A stretch of DNA of 64,000 bases from Agromyces fucosus (GCF_004134865.1 NZ_SDPO01000003.1:372001-436000); one strand, 5' to 3'. Shown: positions 10,529-19,837, counted from the first letter of the stretch. Numbers and translations are program-made. Notes: generated by a model not told the origin, from the sequence alone.

Positions 10529-10762
10529 GTGGAACTCGGTCTGGCCTTCGCCCTCGCGTGGGCCGTGCTCGCGCTCGCCGTGGGCGTCGTGCTCATCGCC
10601 AAACGCCGCTGGCTCTCCGAGACGATCACGGCCGAGCGTCAGTCGACGGTGGCGCGCGCCGGAGCCCGCGGTCCGGGCGCCGTCGTCTTCCTGATCGTGG
10701 GCCTGGCCTTCGTCGCGATGGGCCTGTTCATCATCGTCTGGTGGGCCTCGGCAGCCCTCTGA
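10529..10762 (+). CDS. Small two-helix membrane protein
   Basis: A 77-residue protein with two hydrophobic segments (about 2-23 and 52-74) joined by a basic/polar loop containing KRRWLSETITAERQ. The GTG start is favoured because a TAGGCT -10 box sits six bases before it. I do not recognise a characterised family. It lies alone between the divergent globin operon and a convergent hydrolase gene. Function unknown. Confidence 0.65.
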   Translation: MELGLAFALAWAVLALAVGVVLIAKRRWLSETITAERQSTVARAGARGPGAVVFLIVGLAFVAMGLFIIVWWASAAL

Positions 10763-10811
10763 GCGGCGCCGTCCGAGCGGCGCCGTCGGATCCGCCCCGA
10801 CCGCGGTCTCG

Positions 10812-11510
10812 CTACTCGATCGTCGGCGAGTGCGCCCGCATGAACGCCGCGACGGGCACCGCGAGCCCCGCGCCGATCTCGGCGGCCGGCCGCTTGGCGC
10901 CCTTCACCTCGAACGAGTGGTTCGCCTCGGCGATCCAGTCGAGGGTGGCATTCGGCCCGACCCGGGCGACGACGTCGTCGAGCTGCTCGGTCGGCTGGGC
11001 GAACGGGTCGTTGCGTCCCTGCAGGAAGAGCATGGGCACGGTGATGCCCGGCAGGTGCTCGTCTCGCGGCTTCTCGGGCTTGCCGGGCGCGTGCAGCGGA
11101 TAGCCGAGGAAGACGAGGCCCGCGGCCGGCATGCCCTCGGCGACGGCCATGGACGCCATGCGTCCGCCGAACGACTTGCCCGATGCCCAGATCGGCTCAC
11201 CGGGGCGGCCGGCTGCGGCCGCGCGTGCGGCCGCGACATCCATCACCGCTCGCCAGGTCGCGATCGCGACCGGCGGGCGATCGGGGAACTTCCGCCCGGC
11301 CTCGCGGTACGGGAAGTTGAACCGCAGGGTGGCGATCCCGTCGTCGTTCAGCGCTCGCGTGAAGCCGGACATGAACGGATGCTCCATGCCGGCGCCCGCG
11401 CCATGGGCGACGACGATCGTGGTCGTCGCTCCCGGCGGCCGTGCGGAGACGGCGGAGACGGGCACGCCGTCGACGTCGATCGTGATGGGCTGTTCTGCGG
11501 CGGTGTTCAT
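10812..11510 (-). CDS. Alpha/beta hydrolase, KANL3/Tex30 type
   Basis: A 232-residue cytoplasmic alpha/beta hydrolase: strand-turn VVAHGAGAGMEHPFM near residue 35, the nucleophile elbow GKSFGGRMAS (Ser near 112), an acid region FLQGRNDPFA and the terminal histidine in EANHSFEV. This matches the small KANL3/Tex30 dienelactone-hydrolase-like family. An upstream ATG at 11555 overlaps the next gene and is not supported; ATG 11510 starts MNTAAEQPIT seven bases after the stop of the DUF2207-like gene, so they are probably co-transcribed. Substrate unknown. Confidence 0.85.
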   Translation of the reverse strand: MNTAAEQPITIDVDGVPVSAVSARPPGATTTIVVAHGAGAGMEHPFMSGFTRALNDDGIATLRFNFPYREAGRKFPDRPPVAIATWRAVMDVAAARAAAAGRPGEPIWASGKSFGGRMASMAVAEGMPAAGLVFLGYPLHAPGKPEKPRDEHLPGITVPMLFLQGRNDPFAQPTEQLDDVVARVGPNATLDWIAEANHSFEVKGAKRPAAEIGAGLAVPVAAFMRAHSPTIE

Positions 11511-11517
11511 GTGCCCG

Positions 11518-12639
11518 TTACAAGTTGAACAGTTCGAAGACGCCGCCGATGACATTGCCCGCGCCGTCGGCGAGGTCCCCGACGGCCGAGGTCAGCTCGA
11601 CGACGCTGCCGGCAGCTTCGATCGCGACGGCGATCTCGGCGGTGACGTCGACGAGGTCGCCGAGGCTGTCGAGGTTCGTCGTCGCGAGCTCTGCGTGCTC
11701 GAGCTTCAGCTTCGCGAGCCACTCGCGTTCGAGCCCGAAGACGACGGCGTACGGCAGCAGCCGTTCGTGCAGGTGGAAGCGGGCGATCGGGTCCGCCCCC
11801 GGCGCCACGGACGACGCGGGCGACACGGCCGCCGGCGCGAGTGCCCCGGGAACGTCCGGCGTCACGACAGCCTCGGATGCCGCGGCATCCGTCGTGCGCA
11901 GCTCTGCGCCGCTCGGTGACTGCAGCACGCGGAGCCGGTCGGCTTCCGCGAGCTCGAGGTACTGCTTCAGGCCGGCGAGGTGCTCGCGGCGGGCGTCGGC
12001 GGCCGGCAGGAACTTGCGCCACGACGAAGGCGTCACGAAGATCGTCGCGATCGTCGCGGCGATCGCGACGAGCGTCGCGATGAGCGCGCCCCATTCGCCG
12101 CCGATGATCGTGAAGACGAGGAAGAGCGCCTCGACGAGCATGCCGAGGTAGGCGAGGACGGTGAGGGTGACGCCGGGCCACGTGACACGGCGCTCGGCCA
12201 CGAGCCCGTCGCGCGCGAGGGCGTGCTCGGTGTTCAGCAGCAGGCTCTTCAGCCGCCCGGCCAGGGCGCGGCGATCGGCCGAGAAGCGGCGCACGCGCGT
12301 GCTCGTGTGCTCGGGGCCGAAGAGGGCTTCGAGCAGTGCCGCCTCCTCGGCGGTGAGCACCGTTCCCGAGACGAGTTCGACGCCGATGGGTTCGCGCTTG
12401 CCCGCTCCGGCGATCAGGTGGATCTTGCGCTTCACCGCGAGGTCGATGAGGGCAGCGGATGCCGCGCGCCGATCGGCATCGACGAGCAGCGCATCCCGCA
12501 GCACCGTCGTGTCGCGCGCGGGGGCGTACTGCACCACGCGCGGCGTGAGGCGCTGGGCCGCGACCGCGCGCGCGACCAGCCCGAGCCCCAGGATGAGGAA
12601 CGCGGGCAGGATCGCGAAGACGAGGACGGCGGTCAGCAC
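11518..12639 (-). CDS. DUF2207-like membrane protein (C-terminal half of the family only)
   Basis: A 373-residue protein with one N-terminal transmembrane helix (3-27) and a pair near residues 180-222. Between them is the DUF2207-type stretch LTPRVVQYAPARDTT, ASAALIDLAVKRKIHL and LTAEEAALLEALFG; after the second pair come REHLAGLKQYLELAEADRLRVLQSP and an amphipathic C-terminus. Full DUF2207 proteins also have an extracytoplasmic beta domain before this; it is missing here. GTG start with TAGACT (12646-12651) six bases upstream suggests a leaderless message. Function unknown. Confidence 0.7.
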   Translation of the reverse strand: MLTAVLVFAILPAFLILGLGLVARAVAAQRLTPRVVQYAPARDTTVLRDALLVDADRRAASAALIDLAVKRKIHLIAGAGKREPIGVELVSGTVLTAEEAALLEALFGPEHTSTRVRRFSADRRALAGRLKSLLLNTEHALARDGLVAERRVTWPGVTLTVLAYLGMLVEALFLVFTIIGGEWGALIATLVAIAATIATIFVTPSSWRKFLPAADARREHLAGLKQYLELAEADRLRVLQSPSGAELRTTDAAASEAVVTPDVPGALAPAAVSPASSVAPGADPIARFHLHERLLPYAVVFGLEREWLAKLKLEHAELATTNLDSLGDLVDVTAEIAVAIEAAGSVVELTSAVGDLADGAGNVIGGVFELFNL

Positions 12640-12645
12640 GCGCCC

Positions 12646-12651
12646 AGTCTA
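12646..12651 (-). promoter_or_regulatory. -10 box of a leaderless promoter
   Basis: TAGACT on the minus strand ends six bases before the GTG at 12639. Confidence 0.45.
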
Positions 12652-12764
12652 GGGATTCGGCGACCCGGCGAGCGGGAACGCGGGGTCAGGCGGTCGCTGG
12701 CCTGCGCGTGTGCGGCGGTCGGGCGACGCGCCTGCACGGTGCCGCGGATGTCGGAGGCCCGGCG

Positions 12765-12770
12765 TACCGT
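12765..12770 (+). promoter_or_regulatory. -10 box of a leaderless promoter
   Basis: TACCGT ends seven bases before the ATG at 12778, which supports that start over an in-frame ATG 30 bases upstream. Confidence 0.45.
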
Positions 12771-12777
12771 GACAGCC

Positions 12778-12999
12778 ATGACGAAGCAGATGCAGCACTC
12801 AGCACCCCACCTGGTGATCGATGAGCCGTGTCCCCGCTGCGACTCGCTCGCGGTGCGCGCCATCGTCTACGGACCGCTCGACTTCGAGGTCGAGGCGGGC
12901 GATGCCGCCGGCGCGCTCGCGCACGACGAGGAGCCCATCTTCGACTGCCGCGAATGCGGCTTCCAGTGGGGGGCGGCGGTGCGCGACCGCCTGAGCTGA
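12778..12999 (+). CDS. Small zinc-ribbon-like protein
   Basis: A 73-residue acidic protein with two CxxC knuckles, EPCPRCDS (residues 17-24) and DCREC near residue 60, separated by about 40 residues, which is the spacing of a zinc ribbon. No enzymatic domain is present. It sits between two minus-strand genes and is read from its own likely leaderless promoter. I do not recognise a named family; it may be an RNA- or protein-binding accessory factor. Confidence 0.6.
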   Translation: MTKQMQHSAPHLVIDEPCPRCDSLAVRAIVYGPLDFEVEAGDAAGALAHDEEPIFDCRECGFQWGAAVRDRLS

Positions 13000-13039
13000 C
13001 GAATGCCAGCTGACAAAATTCCAGCTGACGAATCGCGAG
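12996..13039 (+). repeat. Imperfect 15-bp tandem repeat, three copies
   Basis: CTGACGAATGCCAG, CTGACAAAATTCCAG and CTGACGAATCGCGAG follow one another from the last codons of the zinc-ribbon gene into the intergenic gap. Confidence 0.6.
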
Positions 13040-13073
13040 CCGACGAGTTCCGGGCACGAGTCGCGAGCCGAGG

Positions 13074-14102
13074 CTACTCCTCGACGAGCTCGTCGCGGAT
13101 GCGGCGAAGGTCCTCCATGAGGGAGCCGATCAGGATCCAGTGACCGGACTTCGGCGGCCTGATCACGAGCGGTGACGTCAGGGCCGGGATCGCCGAGGTG
13201 GGCGGTTCGGGGTCGACGTCGGCGAGGTGCACGGCGAGCCGCACGTCGTGGGCGGCCCGGCGCAACTGCTCGGCGATCGCCTGCACGGTGGGCTCGTCGG
13301 CGAGCGCCGCGTCGTAGTGGTCGAAGAAGGCCCGCGTCATGCCGATCACCTGGGTGACGATCGGGCTCAGGCGCTCGAGCAGCGTGCGCATCTCGATGAG
13401 CTCGGTGCGGTGCGCGGAGCGTCGGGGATTCAGCGTGAGCGATTCCTCACCTGTGGCGATCGAGGCATCCGCTGCATCGCGCATCGGCCGCATGAGCCGC
13501 GCCTCGACCATGAGACGCTGCAGGTCGGCGGGCGTCTGCGGGCTCTCGAGCGCACTCGCGAGGCGGTCGAGGGAGCCCGCGAGTTCACCGCCGAGGAGCG
13601 CGAGGTCGCGCCGCGCCGGCGAGACGGTGACCGGCGGCACGATGAGCGCGTTCACGATGATGCCGATCGCCGCGCCGATCAGGGTCTCGAGGATGCGGTC
13701 GACGGCGTACTCGGGCGACGAGGAGCCGAGCGCGAGCACGAGCATCGCGCTGATCGCGACCTGGTTCGAGGTTCCGGGCGTCATCTTCAGCGCCCACGCG
13801 ACGAGCATCGCGATCACGATCGTGACGAGGATGATCCAGCTGTTCACCCCGAAGACGAGCGACGCGGCAGTGGCGACGATCACGCCGAGGATCACCCCGA
13901 TCGACCGCTCGATCGCCTTGCCGAACGACTGGTTCACGCTCGGCTGCACCACGAGCAGCGCCGCGATCGCCGCGAAGACGGGCAGCGGCCCCGGGATCAG
14001 CCAGCCGGCGATGAGCCACGCCGCGATCGTCGCGGCCGAGGCCTTCGCGACCTGCAGGATCGGCACGCGACGGGAGGCGCGGAACGTGCCGGTGATGCCC
14101 AT
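13074..14102 (-). CDS. FUSC / aromatic-acid-exporter family membrane protein
   Basis: A 342-residue protein with about five transmembrane helices in residues 15-150 (AKASAATIAAWLIAGWLIPG, VFAAIAALLVVQPS, then NSWIILVTIVIAMLVAW) and a cytoplasmic helical C-terminal half rich in Arg and Glu. QPSVNQSFGKAIERSIGVILG is the FUSC/ArAE hallmark. The family exports aromatic acids in Gram-negatives; the actinobacterial role is not established. A longer open frame continues into the neighbouring transporter gene but ATG 14102, with a TAGCGT box seven bases before it, is the credible start. It follows the BCCT gene by ten bases. Confidence 0.82.
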   Translation of the reverse strand: MGITGTFRASRRVPILQVAKASAATIAAWLIAGWLIPGPLPVFAAIAALLVVQPSVNQSFGKAIERSIGVILGVIVATAASLVFGVNSWIILVTIVIAMLVAWALKMTPGTSNQVAISAMLVLALGSSSPEYAVDRILETLIGAAIGIIVNALIVPPVTVSPARRDLALLGGELAGSLDRLASALESPQTPADLQRLMVEARLMRPMRDAADASIATGEESLTLNPRRSAHRTELIEMRTLLERLSPIVTQVIGMTRAFFDHYDAALADEPTVQAIAEQLRRAAHDVRLAVHLADVDPEPPTSAIPALTSPLVIRPPKSGHWILIGSLMEDLRRIRDELVEE

Positions 14103-14109
14103 GCGGACC

Positions 14110-14115
14110 ACGCTA
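14110..14115 (-). promoter_or_regulatory. -10 box of a leaderless promoter inside the end of the BCCT gene
   Basis: TAGCGT on the minus strand ends seven bases before the ATG at 14102, so the exporter gene could be transcribed separately from the gene in front of it. Confidence 0.4.
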
Positions 14116-16041
14116 CTGCGGGATGCCGCGGGGCTCGTCTTCGCCGTGCTCGGGGATGTCGGGGTCGTCGGTGACGGCCAGCGGGTCGTGGTCGACGATC
14201 TCGTCGACGTCGGCGGTCGGCACCGAGTCGGGCAGGGCGTTCTCCTCGGCGAGTGTCGCGGGGGAGGCGCGGCGGGGCGCCGCGGCATCCGTGCCCAGAC
14301 GGAGGCGCTTGCGCAACCCGCTCACCCACTTCGGCTGTCCCGCGACGAGACCGCGCTCGAGCGGTTCCTCGACCTCGAGCCCGTAGTGCTCGCCGATGTG
14401 GTCGATGAACTGCGCGCGCTCGGCCTTCGCGTAGGCGCGGCGCTCCCGGGTGAAGGCGATGATCGTCGACCAGCAGATGAGCAGCATCACGATGCTGAAC
14501 GGCAGCGCGATGATGATCGCGGCCGTCTGCAGGGCCTTGAGCCCGCCGCTGAGCAGCAGTGCGATCGCGAGCAGCGCCGTGATCGCGGTGAAGATCGTGC
14601 GCACCCAGCGTTTCGGGTTCAGTTGGCCGCCCGTCGCGATCATGCCCATCACGAGTGCGCCGGAGTCCGCCGAGGTGATGAAGAAGATCGTGATGAGCAG
14701 GATCACGCCGACCGTCAGCACCGGGGTGCCGGGAATGTAGGTGAGCAGCTCGAAGAGCGCCGCCTCGACGTTCACGCTGCCGTCGGGTTGGGTGAGCGCG
14801 CCGGGGTCGGCGAGCTCGATCGCGAGCGCCGAGCCGCCGAGCACGGCGAACCAGAGGATGCCGATGAGGGTCGGCACGAGGATGACGCCCGCGACGAACT
14901 GGCGCACGGTGCGCCCCTTCGACACGCGGGCGATGAAGATGCCGACGAACGGCGCCCACGAGATCCACCAGCCCCAGTAGAACGAGGTCCACGCGGCCTG
15001 CCACTCCTCGCCCTCGGTGCCCTGGAAGGCGCTCACGTTGAAGGAGAGGCCGATGAAGTTCTTGATGTAGTTGCCGATCGACTGCACGAACTCGCGCAGC
15101 AGGAACTCGGTCGGCCCGAGCGCGAGCACGTAGACGACGAGGATGCCGGCGAGCACGAGGTTCGCCGTCGACAGCCACTTCATGCCCTTCGTGACCCCGG
15201 AGAGCACCGACCACAGCACGAAGACGGAGATGACGAGGATGATGACGACCTCGCTGAGCGCGGTCGGTTCGAGGACGCCCAGGTAGTCGAGGCCGGCGCT
15301 GATCTGGAGCACGCCGAGCCCGAGCGAGGTGGCGACGCCGAAGAGCGTGCCGACGAGGGCGATGACGTCGATCGTGTGCCCCCAGCCGCCCTCGACGCGC
15401 TTGCCGAGCAGCGGCTCGAGGGTCCACCTGATGGAGATCGGCCGGCGCCGGCGATGGATCGCGTAGGCGAGCCCGAGCCCGACGACGACGTAGATCGACC
15501 AGGCCTGCACGCCCCAGTGCAGGTAGGTCTGGCTGAGGGCCTGCTGCGCGAGCGCCTCGGGCGTGCCGACGACACCCGGTCGCGGCGAGACGAAATGGCT
15601 GAGCGGCTCGCTCACGCCGTAGAAGACGAGCCCGATGCCCATGCCGGCGGCGAAGAGCAGCGAGAACCACGAGAGCAGCGAGAACTCGGGCTCGTCGTCG
15701 TCGCGGCCGAGCTTGATGTCGCCGAACCGGCTGAAGCCGACGAACAGGCAGAACGCCACGAAGAACGCGGCGATGAGCACGTAGTACCAGTTGAAGGTGT
15801 TGACGATGCTCGACTGGATCGCGCCGAACATTGCCTCGGCCGCCTTCGGGGCGATGAGCGCGAAGGCGACGAACAGGGCGACGACGCCCGCGGCAGGCCA
15901 GAACACCCAGCGCTGCACGGGCGGAAGCGATCGGTGCGGCTTCGCACCCGCGGCATCGGTCGTGCCCGCGGCATCCGCTGCCCGTGCCGGGGTTCCGCCC
16001 GGATCGGAGTGCTCGGTCGGCTCGTTCGTCGTACCGCTCAT
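14113..16041 (-). CDS. BCCT family betaine/choline/carnitine transporter
   Basis: A 642-residue transporter with 12 hydrophobic segments and long charged tails. It shows the sodium-site sequence AAGMGIGLVFYGVSEP (as in BetP, which couples betaine uptake to sodium) and the family signature FYWGWWISWAPFVGIFIARV. The long acidic C-terminal tail (about residues 540-642) is the part that senses osmotic stress in BetP, though here it is not basic. ATG 16041 is used because a TACCGT box lies six bases before it. The likely substrate is glycine betaine or a similar quaternary amine. Confidence 0.88.
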   Translation of the reverse strand: MSGTTNEPTEHSDPGGTPARAADAAGTTDAAGAKPHRSLPPVQRWVFWPAAGVVALFVAFALIAPKAAEAMFGAIQSSIVNTFNWYYVLIAAFFVAFCLFVGFSRFGDIKLGRDDDEPEFSLLSWFSLLFAAGMGIGLVFYGVSEPLSHFVSPRPGVVGTPEALAQQALSQTYLHWGVQAWSIYVVVGLGLAYAIHRRRRPISIRWTLEPLLGKRVEGGWGHTIDVIALVGTLFGVATSLGLGVLQISAGLDYLGVLEPTALSEVVIILVISVFVLWSVLSGVTKGMKWLSTANLVLAGILVVYVLALGPTEFLLREFVQSIGNYIKNFIGLSFNVSAFQGTEGEEWQAAWTSFYWGWWISWAPFVGIFIARVSKGRTVRQFVAGVILVPTLIGILWFAVLGGSALAIELADPGALTQPDGSVNVEAALFELLTYIPGTPVLTVGVILLITIFFITSADSGALVMGMIATGGQLNPKRWVRTIFTAITALLAIALLLSGGLKALQTAAIIIALPFSIVMLLICWSTIIAFTRERRAYAKAERAQFIDHIGEHYGLEVEEPLERGLVAGQPKWVSGLRKRLRLGTDAAAPRRASPATLAEENALPDSVPTADVDEIVDHDPLAVTDDPDIPEHGEDEPRGIPQ

Positions 16042-16047
16042 ACGCCC

Positions 16048-16053
16048 ACGGTA
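16048..16053 (-). promoter_or_regulatory. -10 box of a leaderless promoter for the BCCT gene
   Basis: TACCGT on the minus strand, six bases before the ATG at 16041. A divergent leaderless box for the DUF885 gene lies about 130 bases away. Confidence 0.45.
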
Positions 16054-16179
16054 TCGAGGCGAGCACGGCGCCGCATCGGCACGCGCCGGTCGCGCCGGGG
16101 CCGGTGCGGGGGCCGGTGCGGGTGCCGCGGCGTGCCGTCGCCGTGCCCGTCCGCGACTCCTCGTGTCGGACGCGGGGAC

Positions 16180-16185
16180 TATCGT
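16180..16185 (+). promoter_or_regulatory. -10 box of a leaderless promoter for the DUF885 gene
   Basis: TATCGT ends seven bases before the ATG at 16193. Confidence 0.45.
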
Positions 16186-16192
16186 GGCGCGC

Positions 16193-17848
16193 ATGGTCTC
16201 CATCGACGCCGACCTCGCACGCCTCGGCACCGAGTTCTGGCAGTGGCGTGCCGCGAACTCCTTCCGCACATCCGACGACATCCCGCGCATCGAGCGGCCG
16301 CCCGGCTGGGTGCCGCGATTCGATCCGGCGAGCATCGACGCGCAGCGGCGCGAGCTCGAGCCGTTCGTCGAGCGGTGGCGGGCGACGGATGCCGCGGCGC
16401 TGCCGATCCCCGACCAGGTCGACCACCGGCTGCTGGGGTCGGCGCTCGCGCGGGTGCGCTGGGAGCTCGACGTGCTCCGCAACTGGGAGCGCGACGCCGT
16501 CTTCCTCACGAGCCAGGTCCTCGGTCCGTGGTTCGACCTGCTGCTCGCGCCACCGTTCGGCGCCGAACGGCAGTCAGATCTCGTCAGCGTGCTCGGCGCC
16601 GTTCCGCAGGCGGTCGAGCAGGCGATCGCGAACCTCGAGCGCGCCGGGGTCGCCGCTCTGGCACGGGTGGCGGCGGCCGAGCTCGCCGACATCGGCCCGC
16701 GCCTCGCCGATTCGGTGGCGGCGCTCGCCGGGCACGTCGATGCCGCGACGGCGACCGCGCTCGCCGAGGCGCAGCCCGCCGCGAGCGCGGCGCTCACGCG
16801 GTATGCACGGTGGCTCGAGGCATCCGCTGACCGGCTCGGCCCCGAGGTCGTCGTCGGCCGCGAGGCCTTCGTCTGGTACCTGCGTCAGGTCGCGCTCGTG
16901 GCGGCCGAGCCCGAAGAGCTCGTGCGCGGTGCCCTGCAGGAGTACCGGCGTGCGATCGCTGCTGAGACGATCTCGCGCAACGCCCATCGCGACGCAGCGG
17001 AGGCGCCGCTCGCCATCGACGTCGCCGCCGAGATCAGGGCCCAGGCCGAGGCGGAGGAGGAGGTCCGGAGCCTGTACGAGCGTGAAGGCCTGCTGAGCCA
17101 GCCCGACTCGCTGCGCCGCTACCGATTCGCGGCGTACCCGGCCTACCTCGCGCCCGTCGCGTTCCTCGGTGTCACCGACGACCTCACGAACGAGCAGTCG
17201 CGCGAGCTCGATGCGGTCTCCTACGTGCCGGCACCCGCAGCCGATCTGCCGTACTTCGACGCCGCGAACGCCCGCGATCCGAGACTCGGCATCATCCACG
17301 AGGGCGCGCACAGCCAGCAGCTCGCACTCTCGTGGGGGCACCCCCGCGCCATGCGGCGTCACTATGTGGACTCGGTCGCCAACGAGGGCATCGCTCACTA
17401 CAACGAAGAGCTCATGCTCGATGCCGGCCTCTTCGACGATGCGCCGCACTCGCAGACGACGGTGCACAACTTCATGCGGCTGCGCGCGCTGCGGGTGGTC
17501 GTCGACGTGAACCTCGCGACGGGGGTCTTCAGCCTCGACGAGGCGATCGGCTTCTTCGTCAGGCTCGTGCCGATGGATGCCCCGACGGCCACCGAAGAGA
17601 CCTCCTACTATGTGGCGACCCCGGGTCTCGCGATGTCGTACCTCGTCGGCAAGCTCGAGGTGAAGCGCCTGCTCGCCGACGCGGTCGTCGCAAGCGGCGA
17701 CGACTTCTCGCTCCGGGAGTTCCACAATTCCCTGTGGCTGAACGGCAATGTGCCGGTGTCGCTGCAGCGCTGGGAACTGCTGGGCGATCGCGGTGACGTC
17801 GACGTGATCGATGCCGCCGGCGACTGGGCCGAGACCTTCCCGGGGTAG
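16193..17848 (+). CDS. DUF885 family protein, probable metallohydrolase
   Basis: A 551-residue mostly helical protein without a signal peptide. The candidate zinc site is IIHEGAHSQQL (HExxH, about residues 364-368), followed 36 residues later by VANEGIAHYNEEL, whose glutamate would be the third ligand. This is the arrangement of the DUF885 family, distantly related to M3/M32-type peptidases. Start ATG 16193 was chosen because the frame is open far upstream through the divergent transporter gene and a TATCGT box lies seven bases before it. Substrate unknown; an intracellular peptidase is the usual guess. Confidence 0.8.
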   Translation: MVSIDADLARLGTEFWQWRAANSFRTSDDIPRIERPPGWVPRFDPASIDAQRRELEPFVERWRATDAAALPIPDQVDHRLLGSALARVRWELDVLRNWERDAVFLTSQVLGPWFDLLLAPPFGAERQSDLVSVLGAVPQAVEQAIANLERAGVAALARVAAAELADIGPRLADSVAALAGHVDAATATALAEAQPAASAALTRYARWLEASADRLGPEVVVGREAFVWYLRQVALVAAEPEELVRGALQEYRRAIAAETISRNAHRDAAEAPLAIDVAAEIRAQAEAEEEVRSLYEREGLLSQPDSLRRYRFAAYPAYLAPVAFLGVTDDLTNEQSRELDAVSYVPAPAADLPYFDAANARDPRLGIIHEGAHSQQLALSWGHPRAMRRHYVDSVANEGIAHYNEELMLDAGLFDDAPHSQTTVHNFMRLRALRVVVDVNLATGVFSLDEAIGFFVRLVPMDAPTATEETSYYVATPGLAMSYLVGKLEVKRLLADAVVASGDDFSLREFHNSLWLNGNVPVSLQRWELLGDRGDVDVIDAAGDWAETFPG

Positions 17849-17880
17849 GAGCGCGGCCGGTGCCGTGCCATGATCGGCCT

Positions 17881-18819
17881 GTGGCCGACCGACTGATGCT
17901 CCTCGACACCGCTTCGCTCTACTTCCGCGCGTTCTACGGCGTGCCCGACTCGATCACGGCGCCCGACGGCACCCCCGTGAACGCCGTGCGCGGGCTGCTC
18001 GACATGATCGCGCGGCTCGTTCCCGACTTCGAGGCGACGCACCTCGTCGCCTGCTGGGACGACGACTGGCGCCCGGCGTGGCGGGTCGAGCTCATCCCGA
18101 GCTACAAGGCGCACCGTGTCGAGCGGGCCGTGCCCGGCGGCGTCGACGTCGAGGAGACCCCGCCCGGACTCATCGTGCAGATCCCGCGCATCCGCGAGGT
18201 CCTCGGCCTCCTCGGCATCGCCATCGTGGGCGCGCCGGAGCACGAGGCCGACGACGTCATCGGCACGCTCGCGACCGGTGCCGACCTGCCCGTCGACGTC
18301 GTCACGGGTGACCGCGACCTCTTCCAGCTCGTCGACGACGAGGCATCCGTTCGGGTCGTCTACACCGCGCGCGGCATGAGCAGGCTCGAGGTGCTGACCG
18401 ATGCCTCGGTCGTCGGCAAGTACGGCGTGCTGCCCCAGCAGTACGTCGACTTCTCGGTGATGCGCGGCGACTCGTCCGACGGGCTGCCGGGGGTCGCCGG
18501 CGTCGGCGAGAAGACCGCCGCGTCGCTGTTGCAGCAGTTCGTCGACCTCGACGGCATCAGAGCGGCGGCAGCGGATGCCTCGGTGCCGATGTCGGCGAGC
18601 GTGCGCGCGAAGTTCGCCGCCGCCGCCGACTACCTCGACGTCGCCCCGACCGTCGTCGAGGTCGTGCGCGACCTCGATCTCGGCGAGTTCGACTCGCAGC
18701 TGCGACCCGTCACCGGGGCTCGCCGTGAGGCGCTCGAGGCGCTCGCGACGGAGTGGAACCTCGGCGGGTCGGTGCCCCGCGTGCTCGCGGCGCTCGATGC
18801 GCTTCCGCCTGCCGGGTGA
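17881..18819 (+). CDS. 5'-3' exonuclease (FEN/PolI N-domain family)
   Basis: A 312-residue stand-alone flap/5' nuclease. It begins MLLDTASLYFRAFYG, the metal-binding N-terminus of the family, and continues with HEADDVIGTLA and DVVTGDRDLFQLVDD (acidic metal ligands) and the helix-hairpin-helix GLPGVAGVGEKTAASLLQQF near residue 202. Such proteins remove RNA primers or flaps. A GTG at 17860 with AGGAG upstream is an alternative start; GTG 17881 is preferred because homologues usually begin a few residues before RLMLLDTAS and CATGAT lies six bases before it. Confidence 0.88.
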   Translation: MADRLMLLDTASLYFRAFYGVPDSITAPDGTPVNAVRGLLDMIARLVPDFEATHLVACWDDDWRPAWRVELIPSYKAHRVERAVPGGVDVEETPPGLIVQIPRIREVLGLLGIAIVGAPEHEADDVIGTLATGADLPVDVVTGDRDLFQLVDDEASVRVVYTARGMSRLEVLTDASVVGKYGVLPQQYVDFSVMRGDSSDGLPGVAGVGEKTAASLLQQFVDLDGIRAAAADASVPMSASVRAKFAAAADYLDVAPTVVEVVRDLDLGEFDSQLRPVTGARREALEALATEWNLGGSVPRVLAALDALPPAG

Positions 18820-18922
18820 CGCCGCGGCCATCGGGAGCGCCATCGGTGGCCATGGCGGGATGTCGCGGTGATTCGGCAGCGGATCCGTCGCGGCCCGGTG
18901 GGTCGACGAGCAGAATGATCCG

Positions 18923-19837
18923 GTGACTCGTCGAGGGCTGATCCTGTTCGCTGCGCTCGGCATCGCCTGGGGCATCCCGTACCTGTTCATCAAGGTGGCG
19001 GTGAGCGAACTCGACCCCGCGATGGTGGTGCTCGGGCGATCCGCGCTGGCCGCGATCCTGCTGCTGCCGCTGGCCTTCTTCCGCCGCGAGGTGGCGACCG
19101 TGGTGCGACGTTGGAAGCCGATGCTCGCGTACACGATCGTCGAGATCATCCTCCCGTGGTACTTCCTGAGCTCGGCGGAACAGCGCCTGCCCAGCTCGAC
19201 CGCGGGGCTCCTGCTCGCCACCGTGCCGCTCGCCGGTGTGGCGATCGCGTTCGCGATGGGCCGCCCCGAGCGGCTCTCGCGCCTGAACTGGCTCGGGCTC
19301 GCGCTCGGCATGCTCGGCGTCGCGGCGCTCGTCGGCCTCGACATCGCCGGTTCCGACCTGATCGCGGTCGCGCAGATGGCGGTCGTCGTCGTCGGCTACG
19401 CCCTCGGCCCGGCCATCCTCGCGCGATGGATGTCCGACCTGCCCGGCGTCGGCGTCGTCGCCGTCTCGCTCGCGGCGACGGCCGTCGTCTATGTGCCGTT
19501 CGTGCTCTTCACGGGCGGCTGGCCGACCGCGTGGCCGTCGCAGGCGGTCATCGTGTCGATCGTCGTGCTCGCCGTCGTCTGCAGTGCACTCGCATTCCTG
19601 CTCATGGTGGGCCTCGTCGCCGAGATCGGCCCGGTGAAGGCCACGGCGATCACCTACGTGAACCCCGCCGTGGCGATCCTCGCCGGTGCGCTCGTGCTCG
19701 GCGAGCGGGTGACGGTGTGGACCATCGTCGGGTTCGCCCTCGTGCTGGCCGGCTCGTATCTCGTGACTCGCCGGCGGCGCGCGCCCGTCGCGGTCGAGGG
19801 GCCCGAGGCGGCGCCGGCGCAGCAGCGGCGCGCCTGA
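18923..19837 (+). CDS. EamA/DMT family transporter
   Basis: A 304-residue protein with ten hydrophobic segments arranged as two EamA repeats; the first starts GIAWGIPYLFIKVAVSELDP and the second includes TAITYVNPAVAILAGALVLGE, the typical end of an EamA repeat. The basic C-terminus (RRRRAPVAVEG) would be cytoplasmic. Members export or import amino acids and other metabolites; the substrate here cannot be predicted. GTG start; CAGAAT six bases upstream resembles the leaderless -10 boxes found at neighbouring genes. Confidence 0.85.
   Translation: MTRRGLILFAALGIAWGIPYLFIKVAVSELDPAMVVLGRSALAAILLLPLAFFRREVATVVRRWKPMLAYTIVEIILPWYFLSSAEQRLPSSTAGLLLATVPLAGVAIAFAMGRPERLSRLNWLGLALGMLGVAALVGLDIAGSDLIAVAQMAVVVVGYALGPAILARWMSDLPGVGVVAVSLAATAVVYVPFVLFTGGWPTAWPSQAVIVSIVVLAVVCSALAFLLMVGLVAEIGPVKATAITYVNPAVAILAGALVLGERVTVWTIVGFALVLAGSYLVTRRRRAPVAVEGPEAAPAQQRRA

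Noticed and set aside
13339-16830. A very long plus-strand open frame (over 1100 codons) opposite the FUSC and BCCT genes
   Set aside because: It is antisense to two well-recognised membrane-protein genes, is extremely rich in Arg/Glu/Asp, has no known domain, and is the usual high-GC shadow.
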